A program made the position numbers and the translations under genes. The notes beneath the pieces were generated by a model, which searched no databases, was not told the DNA's origin, and saw only the letters and a program-made list of their open reading frames with translations. Positions 53,251 to 64,000 of a stretch of DNA of 64,000 bases are shown piece after piece (within the stretch, counting starts at the first letter, position 1; every line of letters begins with the position of its first letter). This DNA comes from Labyrinthula sp. Ha (taxonomy: Eukaryota; Sar; Bigyra; Labyrinthulida; Labyrinthulaceae), in the NCBI GenBank assembly GCA_015227615.1, contig JAALGZ010000043.1:235642-299641 (forward strand), given 5' to 3'.

Positions 53251-56200
53251 ATCACATCTGTAGCAAGTTTCATACTTTGATTTCCATATGGTGCCCTTGT
53301 ATAGCTAATTTCTGTATAAAAGTGATCCTTTTCCCAATAGAATGACATTTGTGCAGATGCCACTAAAAAATTTGATTTCACTATAAAAACTTAGCCAAAT
53401 TCTTTTCCAATTCACTTTAAATTACTTTTAGTATCCATAAAATCAACATAAAATATTTTTTCATAAAATATTGGTGTTCGATTCAGCTATTTCAGTTGCA
53501 CAAAGTACCTAGTTTAAAATTTTAGTAACAAATTAGGCAAAGATTTATTCGTTAATACTTATTTTTAAGAAAAAATCATTTCATATAGCCATTTTAAAAT
53601 AAAGTATCATATCTGTAGCAAGTTTCATACTTTGATATCCATATGGTGCCCTTGTACAGCTAATTTCTGCATAAAAGTGATCCTTTTCCCAATAGAATGA
53701 ACTTGTGCAGATGCCACTAAAAAATTTGATTTCGCTGTAAAAACTTAGCCAAATTCTTTTCCAATTCACTTTAAATTACTTTTAGTATCCATAAAATTAA
53801 CATAAAATATTTTTTCAAAAAAATATTCGTGTTCGATTCAGCTATTTCAGTTGCACAAAGTACGTAGTTTAAAATTTTAGTAACAAATTAGGCAAAGATT
53901 TATTCGTTAATACTTATTTTTAAGAAAAAATCATTTCATATAGCCATTTTAAAATAAAGTATCATATGTTTAGCAAGTTTCATACTTTGATATCCATATG
54001 GTGCCCTTGTACAGCTAATTTCTGCATAAAAGTGATCCTTTTCCCAATAGAATGAACTTGTGCAGATGCCACTAAAAAATTTGATTTCGCTGTAAAAACT
54101 TAGCCAAATTCTTTTCCAAGCCACCTCAAATTACTTTTAGTATCCATAAAATCAGCATAAAATATTTTTTCAAAAAAATATTCGTGTTCGATTCAGCTAT
54201 TTCAGTTGCACAAAGTACCTAGTTTAAAATTTTAGTAACAAATTAGACAAAGATTTATTCGTTAATACCTAATTTAAAGAAAAGATTATTTCATATAGTC
54301 ATTTTACCATAAAATATCATATGTTTAGCAAGTTTCATACTTTGATTTCCATATGGTGCCCTTGTATAGCTAATTTCTGCATAAAAGTGATCCTTTTCCC
54401 AATAGAATGACATTTGTGCAGATGCCACTAAAAAATTTGATTTCACCATAAAAACTTAGCCAAATTCTTTTCCAAGCCACCTCAAATTACTTTTAGTATC
54501 CATAAAATCAGCATAAAATATTTTTTCAAAAAAATATTCGTGTTCGATTCAGGTATTTCAGTTGCACAAAGTACCTAGTTTAAAATTTTAGTAACAAATT
54601 AGACAAAGATTTATTCGTTAATACCTAATTTAAAGAAAAGATTATTTCATATAGTCATTTTACCATAAAATATCATATGTTTAGCAAGTTTCATACTTTG
54701 ATTTCCATATGGTGCCCTTGTATAGCTAATTTCTGCATAAAAGTGATCCTTTTCCCAATAGAATGACATTTGTGCAGATGCCACTAAAAAATTTGATTTC
54801 ACCATAAAAACTTAGCCAAATTCTTTTCCAATTCACTTTAAATTACTTTTAGTATCCATAAAATTAACATAAAATATTTTTTCAAAAAAATATTCGTGTT
54901 CGATTCAGGTATTTCAGTTGCACAAAGTACCTAGTTTAAAATTTTAGTAACAAATTAGGCAAAGATTTATTCGTTAATACCTGTTTTCGACTAAAATCGT
55001 TTCATATAGCCATTTTACCATAAAATATCATATGTTTAGCAAGTTTCATACTTTGGTATCCATATGGTGCCCTTGTACAGCTAATTTCTGCATAAAAGTG
55101 ATCCTTTTCCCAATAGAATGACATTTGTGCAGATGCCACTAAAAAATTTGATTTCACTATAAAAACTTCACCAAATTTTTTTCCAATTCACTTTAAATTA
55201 CTTTTAGTGACTATAAAATCAACATAAAATATTTTTTCATAAAATATTGGTGTTCGATTCAGCTATTTCAGTTGCACAAAGTACCTAGTTTAAAATTTTA
55301 GTAACAAATTAGGCAAAGATTTATTCGTTAATACTTATTTTTAAGAAAAAATCATTTCATATAGCCATTTTAAAATAAAGTATCATATCTGTAGCAAGTT
55401 TCATACTTTGATATCCATATGGTGCCCTTGTACAGCTAATTTCTGCATAAAAGTGATCCTTTTCCCAATAGAATGAACTTGTGCAGATGCCACTAAAAAA
55501 TTTGATTTCGCTGTAAAAACTTAGCCAAATTCTTTTCCAAGCCACCTCAAATTACTTTTAGTATCCATAAAATCAGCATAAAATATTTTTTCATAAAATA
55601 TTGGTGTTCGATTCAGCTATTTCAGTTGCACAAAGTACCTAGTTTAAAATTTTAGTAACAAATTAGGCAAAGATTTATTCGTTAATACTTATTTTTAAGA
55701 AAAAATCATTTCATATAGCCATTTTAAAATAAAGTATCATATCTGTAGCAAGTTTCATACTTTGATATCCATATGGTGCCCTTGTACAGCTAATTTCTGC
55801 ATAAAAGTGATCCTTTTCCCAATAGAATGACATTTGTGCAGATGCCACCAAAAAATTTGATTTCACTATAAAAACTTCACCAAGTTCTTTTCCAATTCAC
55901 TTTAAATTACTTTTAGTATCCATAAAATTAACATAAAATATTTTTTCAAAAAAATATTCGTGTTCGATTCAGGTATTTCAGTTGCACAAAGTACCTAGTT
56001 TAAAATTTTAGTAACAAATTAGACAAAGATTTATTCGTTAATACTTATTTTTAAGAAAAAATCATTTCATATAGCCATTTTAAAATAAAGTATCATATCT
56101 GTAGCAAGTTTCATACTTTGATTTCCATATGGTGCCCTTGTATAGCTAATTTCTGCATAAAAGTGATCCTTTTCCCAATAGAATGACATTTGTGCAGATG

Positions 56201-56750
56201 CCACCAAAAAATTTGATTTCACTATAAAAACTTCACCAAGTTCTTTTCCAATTCACTTTAAATTACTTTTAGTATCCATAAAATTAACATAAAATATTTT
56301 TTCAAAAAAATATTCGTGTTCGATTCAGCTATTTCAGTTGCACAAAGTACCTAGTTTAAAATTTTAGTAACAAATTAGGCAAAGATTTATTCGTTAATAC
56401 CTGTTTTCGACAAAAATCATTTCATATAGCCATTTTACCATAAAATATCATATGTTTAGCAAGTTTCATACTTTGATTTCCATATGGTGCCCTTGTACAG
56501 CTAATTTCTGCATAAAAGTGATCCTTTTCCCAATAGAATGACACTTGTGCAGATGCCACTAAAAAATTTAATTTCGCTGTAAAAACTTAGCCAAATTCTT
56601 TTCCAAGCCACCTCAAATTACTTTTAGTATCCATAAAATCAACATAAAATATTTTTTCATAAAATATTGGTGTTCGATTCAGCTATTTCAGTTGCACAAA
56701 GTACCTAGTTTAAAATTTTAGTAACAAATTAGGCAAAGATTTATTCGTTA

Positions 56751-57480
56751 ATACTTATTTTTAAGAAAAAATCATTTCATATAGCCATTTTAAAATAAAG
56801 TATCATATCTGTAGCAAGTTTCATACTTTGATATCCATATGGTGCCCTTGTACAGCTAATTTCTGCATAAAAGTGATCCTTTTCCCAATAGAATGACATT
56901 TGTGCAGATGCCACTAAAAAATTTGATTTCACTGTAAAAACTTAGCCAAATTCTTTTCCAATTCACTTTAAATTACTTTTAGTATCCATAAAATTAACAT
57001 AAAATATTTTTTCATAAAATATTCGTGTTCGATTCAGCTATTTCAGTTGCACAAAGTACCTAGTTTAAAATTTTAGTAACAAATTAGGCAAAGATTTATT
57101 CGTTAATACCTGTTTTCGACTAAAATAGTTTCATATAGTCATTTTACCATAAAATATCATATGTTTAGCAAGTTTCATACTTTGATTTCCATATGGTGCC
57201 CTTGTACAGCTAATTTCTGTATAAAAGTGATCCTTTTCCCAATAGAATGACACTTGTGCAGATGCCACTAAAAAATTTGATTTCACTATAAAAACTTCAC
57301 CAAATTTTTTTCCAATTCACTTTAAATTACTTTTAGTGACTATAAAATCAACATAAAATATTTTTTCATAAAATATTGGTGTTCGATTCAGCTATTTCAG
57401 TTGCACAAAGTACCTAGTTTAAAATTTTAGTAACAAATTAGGCAAAGATTTATTCGTCAATACCTGTTTTCGGCTAAAAT
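56751..57480. repeat. Higher-order segment, copy 1 (duplicated at 57814-58543)
   Basis: Two consecutive monomers match those 1063 bp (three monomers) to the right, including GACTAAAATAGTTTCATATA, TTCTGTATAAAAG and GACACTTGTGC in the same order. Indicates block amplification inside the array. Confidence 0.65.
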
Positions 57481-59891
57481 CATTTCATATAGCCATTTTA
57501 CCATAAAATATAATATGTTTAGCAAGTTTCATACTTTGATTTCCATATGGTGCCCTTGTATAGCTAATTTCTGCATAAAAGTGATCCTTTTCCCAATAGA
57601 ATGACATTTGTGCAGATGCCACTAAAAAATTTGATTTCACTATAAAAACTTCACCAAATTTTTTTCCAATTCACTTTAAATTACTTTTAGTGACTATAAA
57701 ATCAGCATAAAATATTTTTTCATAAAATATTGGTGTTCGATTCAGCTATTTCAGTTGCACAAAGTACGTAGTTTAAAATTTTAGTAACAAATTAGGCAAT
57801 GATTTATTTGTTAATACTTATTTTTAAGAAAAAATCATTTCATATAGCCATTTTAAAATAAAGTATCATATCTGTAGCAAGTTTCATACTTTGATATCCA
57901 TATGGTGCCCTTGTACAGCTAATTTCTGCATAAAAGTGATCCTTTTCCCAATAGAATGACATTTGTGCAGATGCCACTAAAAAATTTGATTTCACTGTAA
58001 AAACTTAGCCAAATTCTTTTCCAATTCACTTTAAATTACTTTTAGTATCCATAAAATTAACATAAAATATTTTTTCATAAAATATTCGTGTTCGATTCAG
58101 CTATTTCAGTTGCACAAAGTACCTAGTTTAAAATTTTAGTAACAAATTAGGCAAAGATTTATTCGTTAATACCTGTTTTCGACTAAAATAGTTTCATATA
58201 GTCATTTTACCATAAAATATCATATGTTTAGCAAGTTTCATACTTTGATTTCCATATGGTGCCCTTGTACAGCTAATTTCTGTATAAAAGTGATCCTTTT
58301 CCCAATAGAATGACACTTGTGCAGATGCCACTAAAAAATTTGATTTCACTATAAAAACTTCACCAAATTTTTTTCCAATTCACTTTAAATTACTTTTAGT
58401 GACTATAAAATCAACATAAAATATTTTTTCATAAAATATTGGTGTTCGATTCAGCTATTTCAGTTGCACAAAGTACCTAGTTTAAAATTTTAGTAACAAA
58501 TTAGGCAAAGATTTATTCGTTAATACCTGTTTTCGACTAAAATCGTTTCATATAGTCATTTTACCATAAAATATCATATGTTTAGCAAGTTTCATACTTT
58601 GATTTCCATATGGTGCCCTTGTACAGCTAATTTCTGTATAAAAGTGATCCTTTTCCCAATAGAATGACACTTGTGCAGATGCCACTAAAAAATTTGATTT
58701 CACTATAAAAACTTCACCAAATTTTTTTCCAATTCACTTTAAATTACTTTTAGTGACTATAAAATCAACATAAAATATTTTTTCATAAAATATTGGTGTT
58801 CGATTCAGCTATTTCAGTTGCACAAAGTACCTAGTTTAAAATTTTAGTAACAAATTAGGCAAAGATTTATTCGTTAATACCTGTTTTCGGCTAAAATCAT
58901 TTCATATAGCCATTTTACCATAAAATATAATATGTTTAGCAAGTTTCATACTTTGATTTCCATATGGTGCCCTTGTATAGCTAATTTCTGCATAAAAGTG
59001 ATCCTTTTCCCAATAGAATGACATTTGTGCAGATGCCACTAAAAAATTTGATTTCACTATAAAAACTTCACCAAATTTTTTTCCAATTCACTTTAAATTA
59101 CTTTTAGTGACTATAAAATCAGCATAAAATATTTTTTCATAAAATATTGGTGTTCGATTCAGCTATTTCAGTTGCACAAAGTACGTAGTTTAAAATTTTA
59201 GTAACAAATTAGGCAATGATTTATTTGTTAATACCTGTTTTCGACTAAAATCATTTCATATAGCTATTTTACCATATAATATCATATGTTTAGCAAGTTT
59301 CATACTTTGATTTCCATATGGTGCCCTTGTACAGCTAATTTCTGCATAAAAGTGATCCTTTTCCCAATAGAATGACATTTGTGCAGATGCCACTAAAAAA
59401 TTTGATTTCACTGTAAAAACTTAGCCAAATTCTTTTCCAAGCCACCTCAAATTACTTTTAGTATCCATAAAATCAGCATAAAATATTTTTTCAAAAAAAT
59501 ATTCGTGTTCGATTCAGGTATTTCAGTTGCACAAAGTACCTAGTTTAAAATTTTAGTAACAAATTAGACAAAGATTTATTCGTTAATACTTATTTTTAAG
59601 AAAAAATCATTTCATATAGCCATTTTAAAATAAAGTATCATATCTGTAGCAAGTTTCATACTTTGATTTCCATATGGTGCCCTTGTATAGCTAATTTCTG
59701 CATAAAAGTGATCCTTTTCCCAATAGAATGACATTTGTGCAGATGCCACTAAAAAATTTGATTTCACTGTAAAAACTTAGCCAAGTTCTTTTCCAATTCA
59801 CTTTAAATTACTTTTAGTATCCATAAAATTAACATAAAATACTTTTTCAAAAAAATATTCGTGTTCGATTCAGCTATTTCAGTTGCACAAA

Positions 59892-60300
59892 GTACGTAGT
59901 TCAAAATTTTAGTAACAAATTAGGCAAAGATTTATTCGTTAATAATTATTTTTAAGAAAAAATCGTTTCATATAGCCATTTTACCATAAAGTATCACATC
60001 TGTAGCAAGTTTCATACTTTGATTTCCATATGGTGCCCTTGTACAGCTAATTTCTGCATAAAAGTGATCCTTTTCCCAATAGAATGAACTTGTGCAGATG
60101 CCACTAAAAAATTTAATTTCGCTGTAAAAACTTAGCCAAATTCTTTTCCAAGCCACCTCAAATTACTTTTAGTATCCATAAAATCAGCATAAAATATTTT
60201 TTCATAAAATATTGGTGTTCGATTCAGCTATTTCAGTTGCACAAAGTACCTAGTTTAAAATTTTAGTAACAAATTAGGCAAAGATTTATTCGTTAATACT
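59892..60300. repeat. Higher-order segment, copy 1 (duplicated at 61667-62080)
   Basis: Shares private variants with the segment 1775 bp (five monomers) further right: GTAGTTCAAAA, TTAATAATTATTTTTAAG, GTATCACATCTGTAGC, TTTAATTTCGCTG and TTTTTAAGGAAAAATC. No other monomer carries this combination. Confidence 0.7.
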
Positions 60301-61387
60301 TATTTTTAAGGAAAAATCATTTCATATAGCCATTTTAAAATAAAGTATCATATCTGTAGCAAGTTTCATACTTTGATATCCATATGGTGCCCTTGTACAG
60401 CTAATTTCTGCATAAAAGTGATCCTTTTCCCAATAGAATGACATTTGTGCAGATGCCACTAAAAAATTTGATTTCGCTGTAAAAACTTAGCCAAATTCTT
60501 TTCCAAGCCACCTCAAATTACTTTTAGTATCCATAAAATCAGCATAAAATATTTTTTCATAAAATATTGGTGTTCGATTCAGCTATTTCAGTTGCACAAA
60601 GTACCTAGTTTAAAATTTTAGTAACAAATTAGGCAAAGATTTATTCGTTAATACTTATTTTTAAGAAAAAATCATTTCATATAGCCATTTTAAAATAAAG
60701 TATCATATCTGTAGCAAGTTTCATACTTTGATATCCATATGGTGCCCTTGTACAGCTAATTTCTGCATAAAAGTGATCCTTTTCCCAATAGAATGACATT
60801 TGTGCAGATGCCACCAAAAAATTTGATTTCACTATAAAAACTTCACCAAGTTCTTTTCCAATTCACTTTAAATTACTTTTAGTATCCATAAAATTAACAT
60901 AAAATATTTTTTCAAAAAAATATTCGTGTTCGATTCAGGTATTTCAGTTGCACAAAGTACCTAGTTTAAAATTTTAGTAACAAATTAGACAAAGATTTAT
61001 TCGTTAATACTTATTTTTAAGAAAAAATCATTTCATATAGCCATTTTAAAATAAAGTATCATATCTGTAGCAAGTTTCATACTTTGATATCCATATGGTG
61101 CCCTTGTACAGCTAATTTCTGCATAAAAGTGATCCTTTTCCCAATAGAATGACATTTGTGCAGATGCCACTAAAAAATTTGATTTCACTGTAAAAACTTA
61201 GCCAAATTCTTTTCCAAGCCACCTAAAATTACTTTTAGTATACATAAAATCAGCATAAAATATTTTTTCAAAAAAATATTCGTGTTCGATTCAGGTATTT
61301 CAGTTGCACAAAGTACCTAGTTTAAAATTTTAGTAACAAATTAGGCAAAGATTTATTCGTTAATACCTGTTTTCGACTAAAATCATT

Positions 61388-61600
61388 TCATATAGCCATT
61401 TTACCATAAAATATCACATCTGTAGCAAGTTTCATACTTTGATTTCCATAAGGTGCCCTTGTATAGCTAATTTCTGCATAAAAGTGATCCTTTTCCCAAT
61501 AGAATGACATTTGTGCAGATGCCACCAAAAAATTTGCTTCCACTATAAAAACTTCACCAAATTCCTTTCCAAGCCACCTAAAATTACTTTTAGTATCCAT
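61388..61600 (-). other. Satellite monomer with the longest intact ATG-started frame (70 codons)
   Basis: This copy reads MDTKSNFRWLGKEFGEVF then LVASAQMSFYWEKDHFYAE without a stop and resembles the edge monomer's frame, whereas several other copies are shifted by an indel at GAACTTGTG versus GACATTTGTG. It is probably not a functional gene, but it preserves the older frame. Confidence 0.3.
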
Positions 61601-62185
61601 AAAATCAGCATAAAATATTTTTTCAAAAAATATTCGTGTTCGATTCAGCTATTTCAGTTGCACAAAGTACGTAGTTCAAAATTTTAGTAACAAATTAGGC
61701 AAAGATTTATTCGTTAATAATTATTTTTAAGAAAAAATCGTTTCATATAGCCATTTTACCATAAAGTATCACATCTGTAGCAAGTTTCATACTTTGATTT
61801 CCATATGGTGCCCTTGTACAGCTAATTTCTGCATAAAAGTGATCCTTTTCCCAATAGAATGAACTTGTGCAGATGCCACTAAAAAATTTAATTTCGCTGT
61901 AAAAACTTAGCCAAATTCTTTTCCAAGCCACCTCAAATTACTTTTAGTATCCATAAAATCAGCATAAAATATTTTTTCATAAAATATTGGTGTTCGATTC
62001 AGCTATTTCAGTTGCACAAAGTACCTAGTTTAAAATTTTAGTAACAAATTAGGCAAAGATTTATTCGTTAATACTTATTTTTAAGGAAAAATCATTTCAT
62101 ATAGCCATTTTAAAATAAAGTATCATATCTGTAGCAAGTTTCATACTTTGATATCCATATGGTGCCCTTGTACAGCTAATTTCTG

Positions 62186-62515
62186 CAAAAGTGATCCTTT
62201 TCCTAGGGGAATGACATTTGCAGATGCTACTAAAAATTTATTTCACTAAAACTTAGCCAAATTCTTTTCCAATTCACTCTTTAAATTACTTTTAGTATCC
62301 ATAAATGAACATAAAATATTTTTTCATAAAATATTGTGTTCGATTCAGCTTATTTCAGTTGCACAGTACCTAGTTTAAAAATTTTAGTAACAAATTAGGC
62401 AAAGACGAATATTCTGTTACACTGCTTTTATCTAAAATAGTTTCTATATAGTCAGGTTTACCATATAAAATATCATATGTTTAGCAAGTTTCTACTTTGA
62501 TTTAGAGCCCTTGTA
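62186..62515. other. Indel-rich stretch inside the satellite
   Basis: About 330 bp contain many single-base gains and losses relative to all other monomers (CTGCAAAAGTG, CCTAGGGGAATG, AAAAATTTATTT, CACTCTTTAAATT, AGCTTATTTC, GCACAGTACC, AGACGAATATTC). Flanking copies are clean. The pattern looks like uncorrected long-read error. Confidence 0.55.
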
Positions 62516-64000
62516 CAGCTAATTTCTGCATAAAAGTGATCCTTTTCCCAATAGAATGACATTTGTGCAGATGCCACTAAAAAATTAGATTTCACCATAA
62601 AAACTTAGCCAAATTCTTTTCCAATTCACTTTAAATTACTTTTAGTATCCATAAAATCAGCATAAAATATTTTTTCATAAAATATTCGTGTTCGATTGAG
62701 CTATTTCAGTTGCACAAAGTACGTAGTTTAAAATTTTAGTAACAAATTAGGCAAAGATTTATTCGTTAATACCTGTTTTCGACTAAAATCGTTTCATATA
62801 GTCATTTTACCATAAAATATCATATGTTTAGCAAGTTTCATACTTTGATTTCCCTATGGTGCCCTTGTACAGCTAATTTCTGCATAAAAGTGATCCTTTT
62901 CCCAATAGAATGACATTTGTGCAGATGCCACTAAAAAATTAGATTTCACCATAAAAACTTAGCCAAATTCTTTTCCAATTCACTTTAAATTACTTTTAGT
63001 ATCCATAAAATCAGCATAAAATATTTTTTCATAAAATATTCGTGTTTGATTGAGCTATTTCAGTTGCACAAAGTACGTAGTTTAAAATTTTAGTAACAAA
63101 TTAGGCAAAGATTTATTCGTTAATACTTATTTTTAAGAAAAAATCATTTCATATAGCCATTTTAAAATAAAGTATCATATCTGTAGCAAGTTTCATACTT
63201 TGATTTCCCTATGGTGCCCTTGTACAGCTAATTTCTGCATAAAAGTGATCCTTTTCCCAATAGAATGACATTTGTGCAGATGCCACTAAAAAATTAGATT
63301 TCACCATAAAAACTTAGCCAAATTCTTTTCCAATTCACTTTAAATTACTTTTAGTATCCATAAAATCAGCATAAAATATTTTTTCATAAAATATTCGTGT
63401 TTGATTGAGCTATTTCAGTTGCACAAAGTACGTAGTTTAAAATTTTAGTAACAAATTAGGCAAAGATTTATTCGTTAATACTTATTTTTAAGAAAAAATC
63501 ATTTCATATAGCCATTTTAAAATAAAGTATCATATCTGTAGCAAGTTTCATACTTTGATATCCATATGGTGCCCTTGTATAGCTAATTTCTGCATAAAAG
63601 TGATCCTTTTCCCAATAGAATGAACTTGTGCAGATGCCACTAAAAAATTTGATTTCACTGTAAAAACTTCACCAAGTTCTTTTCTAATTCACTTTAAATT
63701 ACTTTTAGTATCCATAAAATTAACATAAAATATTTTTTCAAAAAAATATTCGTGCTCGATTCAGCTATTTCAGTTGCACAAAGTACCTAGTTCAAAATTT
63801 TAGTAACAAATTAGGCAAAGATTTATTCGTTAATACCTGTTTTCGACTAAAATAGTTTCATATAGTCATTTTACCATAAAATATCATATGTTTAGCAAGT
63901 TTCATACTTTGATTTCCCTATGGTGCCCTTGTACAGCTAATTTCTGCATAAAAGTGATCCTTTTCCCAATAGAATGACATTTGTGCAGATGCCACTAAAA

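Larger units (their letters stand above)
52914..64000. repeat. ~355-bp satellite array, about 31-32 copies, open at the right edge
   Basis: The landmark GATGCCAC recurs at about 53022 (variant), 53355, 53711, 54065, 54420 and so on to 63990, a period of 353-357 bp. The left edge is near 52914, where the unit begins at TTTCATACTTTGATTTCC. Each unit has an AT-rich dyad (AAATATTTTTTC followed by AAAAAAATATT or ATAAAATATT), a GTGTTCGATTCAGC block and a GTTGCACAAAGTACCTAG block. Monomers are mostly over 90% alike by eye. The first copy (52914-53090) and one near 62200-62500 are most diverged. A frame of about 62 codons on the minus strand stays open in some copies. Likely a centromeric, subtelomeric or other heterochromatic satellite. 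Confidence 0.95.

Noticed and set aside
55250-55275. tRNA T-loop-like GTTCGATTC in each satellite unit
   Set aside because: No acceptor, D- or anticodon-arm partners are present at the right distances.
53581-61931. Series of 62-codon open frames on the minus strand as a gene family
   Set aside because: They start at GTG or lack ATG in most copies, differ by indels between monomers, and are a by-product of the satellite sequence.
52914-64000. CRISPR-like array
   Set aside because: The whole ~355-bp unit repeats head to tail with no unique spacers; it is a eukaryotic satellite.

Overview
The window is nuclear DNA from a flagellated, AT-rich unicellular eukaryote. Several genes belong to eukaryote-only or cilium-linked families: a soluble-adenylyl-cyclase-like protein, CFAP44, a TTLL-type tubulin ligase, a CFAP36-like BART protein, a TNPO3/importin-13 karyopherin, POP5 and a PABPN1-like RRM protein. 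Genes read with the standard code, and TAA, TAG and TGA all act as stops. Nine introns can be placed by reading frame plus GT/AG ends, and all are only 26-32 nt long. Introns this short are known in some ciliates and in Blastocystis-like stramenopiles, but ciliate stop reassignment is absent. I do not assign a lineage.

Layout. 1-3242 (minus): sAC-like cyclase, running off the left edge. 3243-10701: gene-poor spacer with a possible 0.9-kb inverted-repeat element. 10702-12263 (minus): SLC49/FLVCR-like MFS transporter. 12264-20077: spacer that starts with an extremely AT-rich block. 20078-33689: dense cluster holding mitochondrial Hsp90 (TRAP1-like), a 79-residue single-TM protein, a type I membrane protein, an RCC1-SPRY-zinc-finger protein, a TNPO3-like karyopherin, POP5 and CFAP44. 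Convergent neighbours here share, abut or overlap their stop codons. 33690-36280: spacer. 36281-37638: lipase. 37639-47236: spacer. 47237-50437: TTLL3/8-like ligase, BART protein and PABPN1-like protein, packed within 3.2 kb. 50438-52690: spacer, then a decayed DDE (IS630/Tc1-like) transposase. 52914-64000: about 31-32 tandem copies of a ~355-bp satellite, continuing past the right edge.

Functionally, four genes (cyclase, CFAP44, TTLL, BART) point to cilium structure, modification or signalling. The rest are housekeeping: mitochondrial chaperone, nuclear import, RNase P/MRP, mRNA 3'-end binding, small-molecule transport and lipid hydrolysis. The strongest unusual signals are the uniformly tiny introns, the extreme compaction inside gene clusters next to 7-10 kb spacers, and a mosaic satellite array beside a dead transposase whose edge monomer carries an extended, diverged reading frame on the transposase strand.
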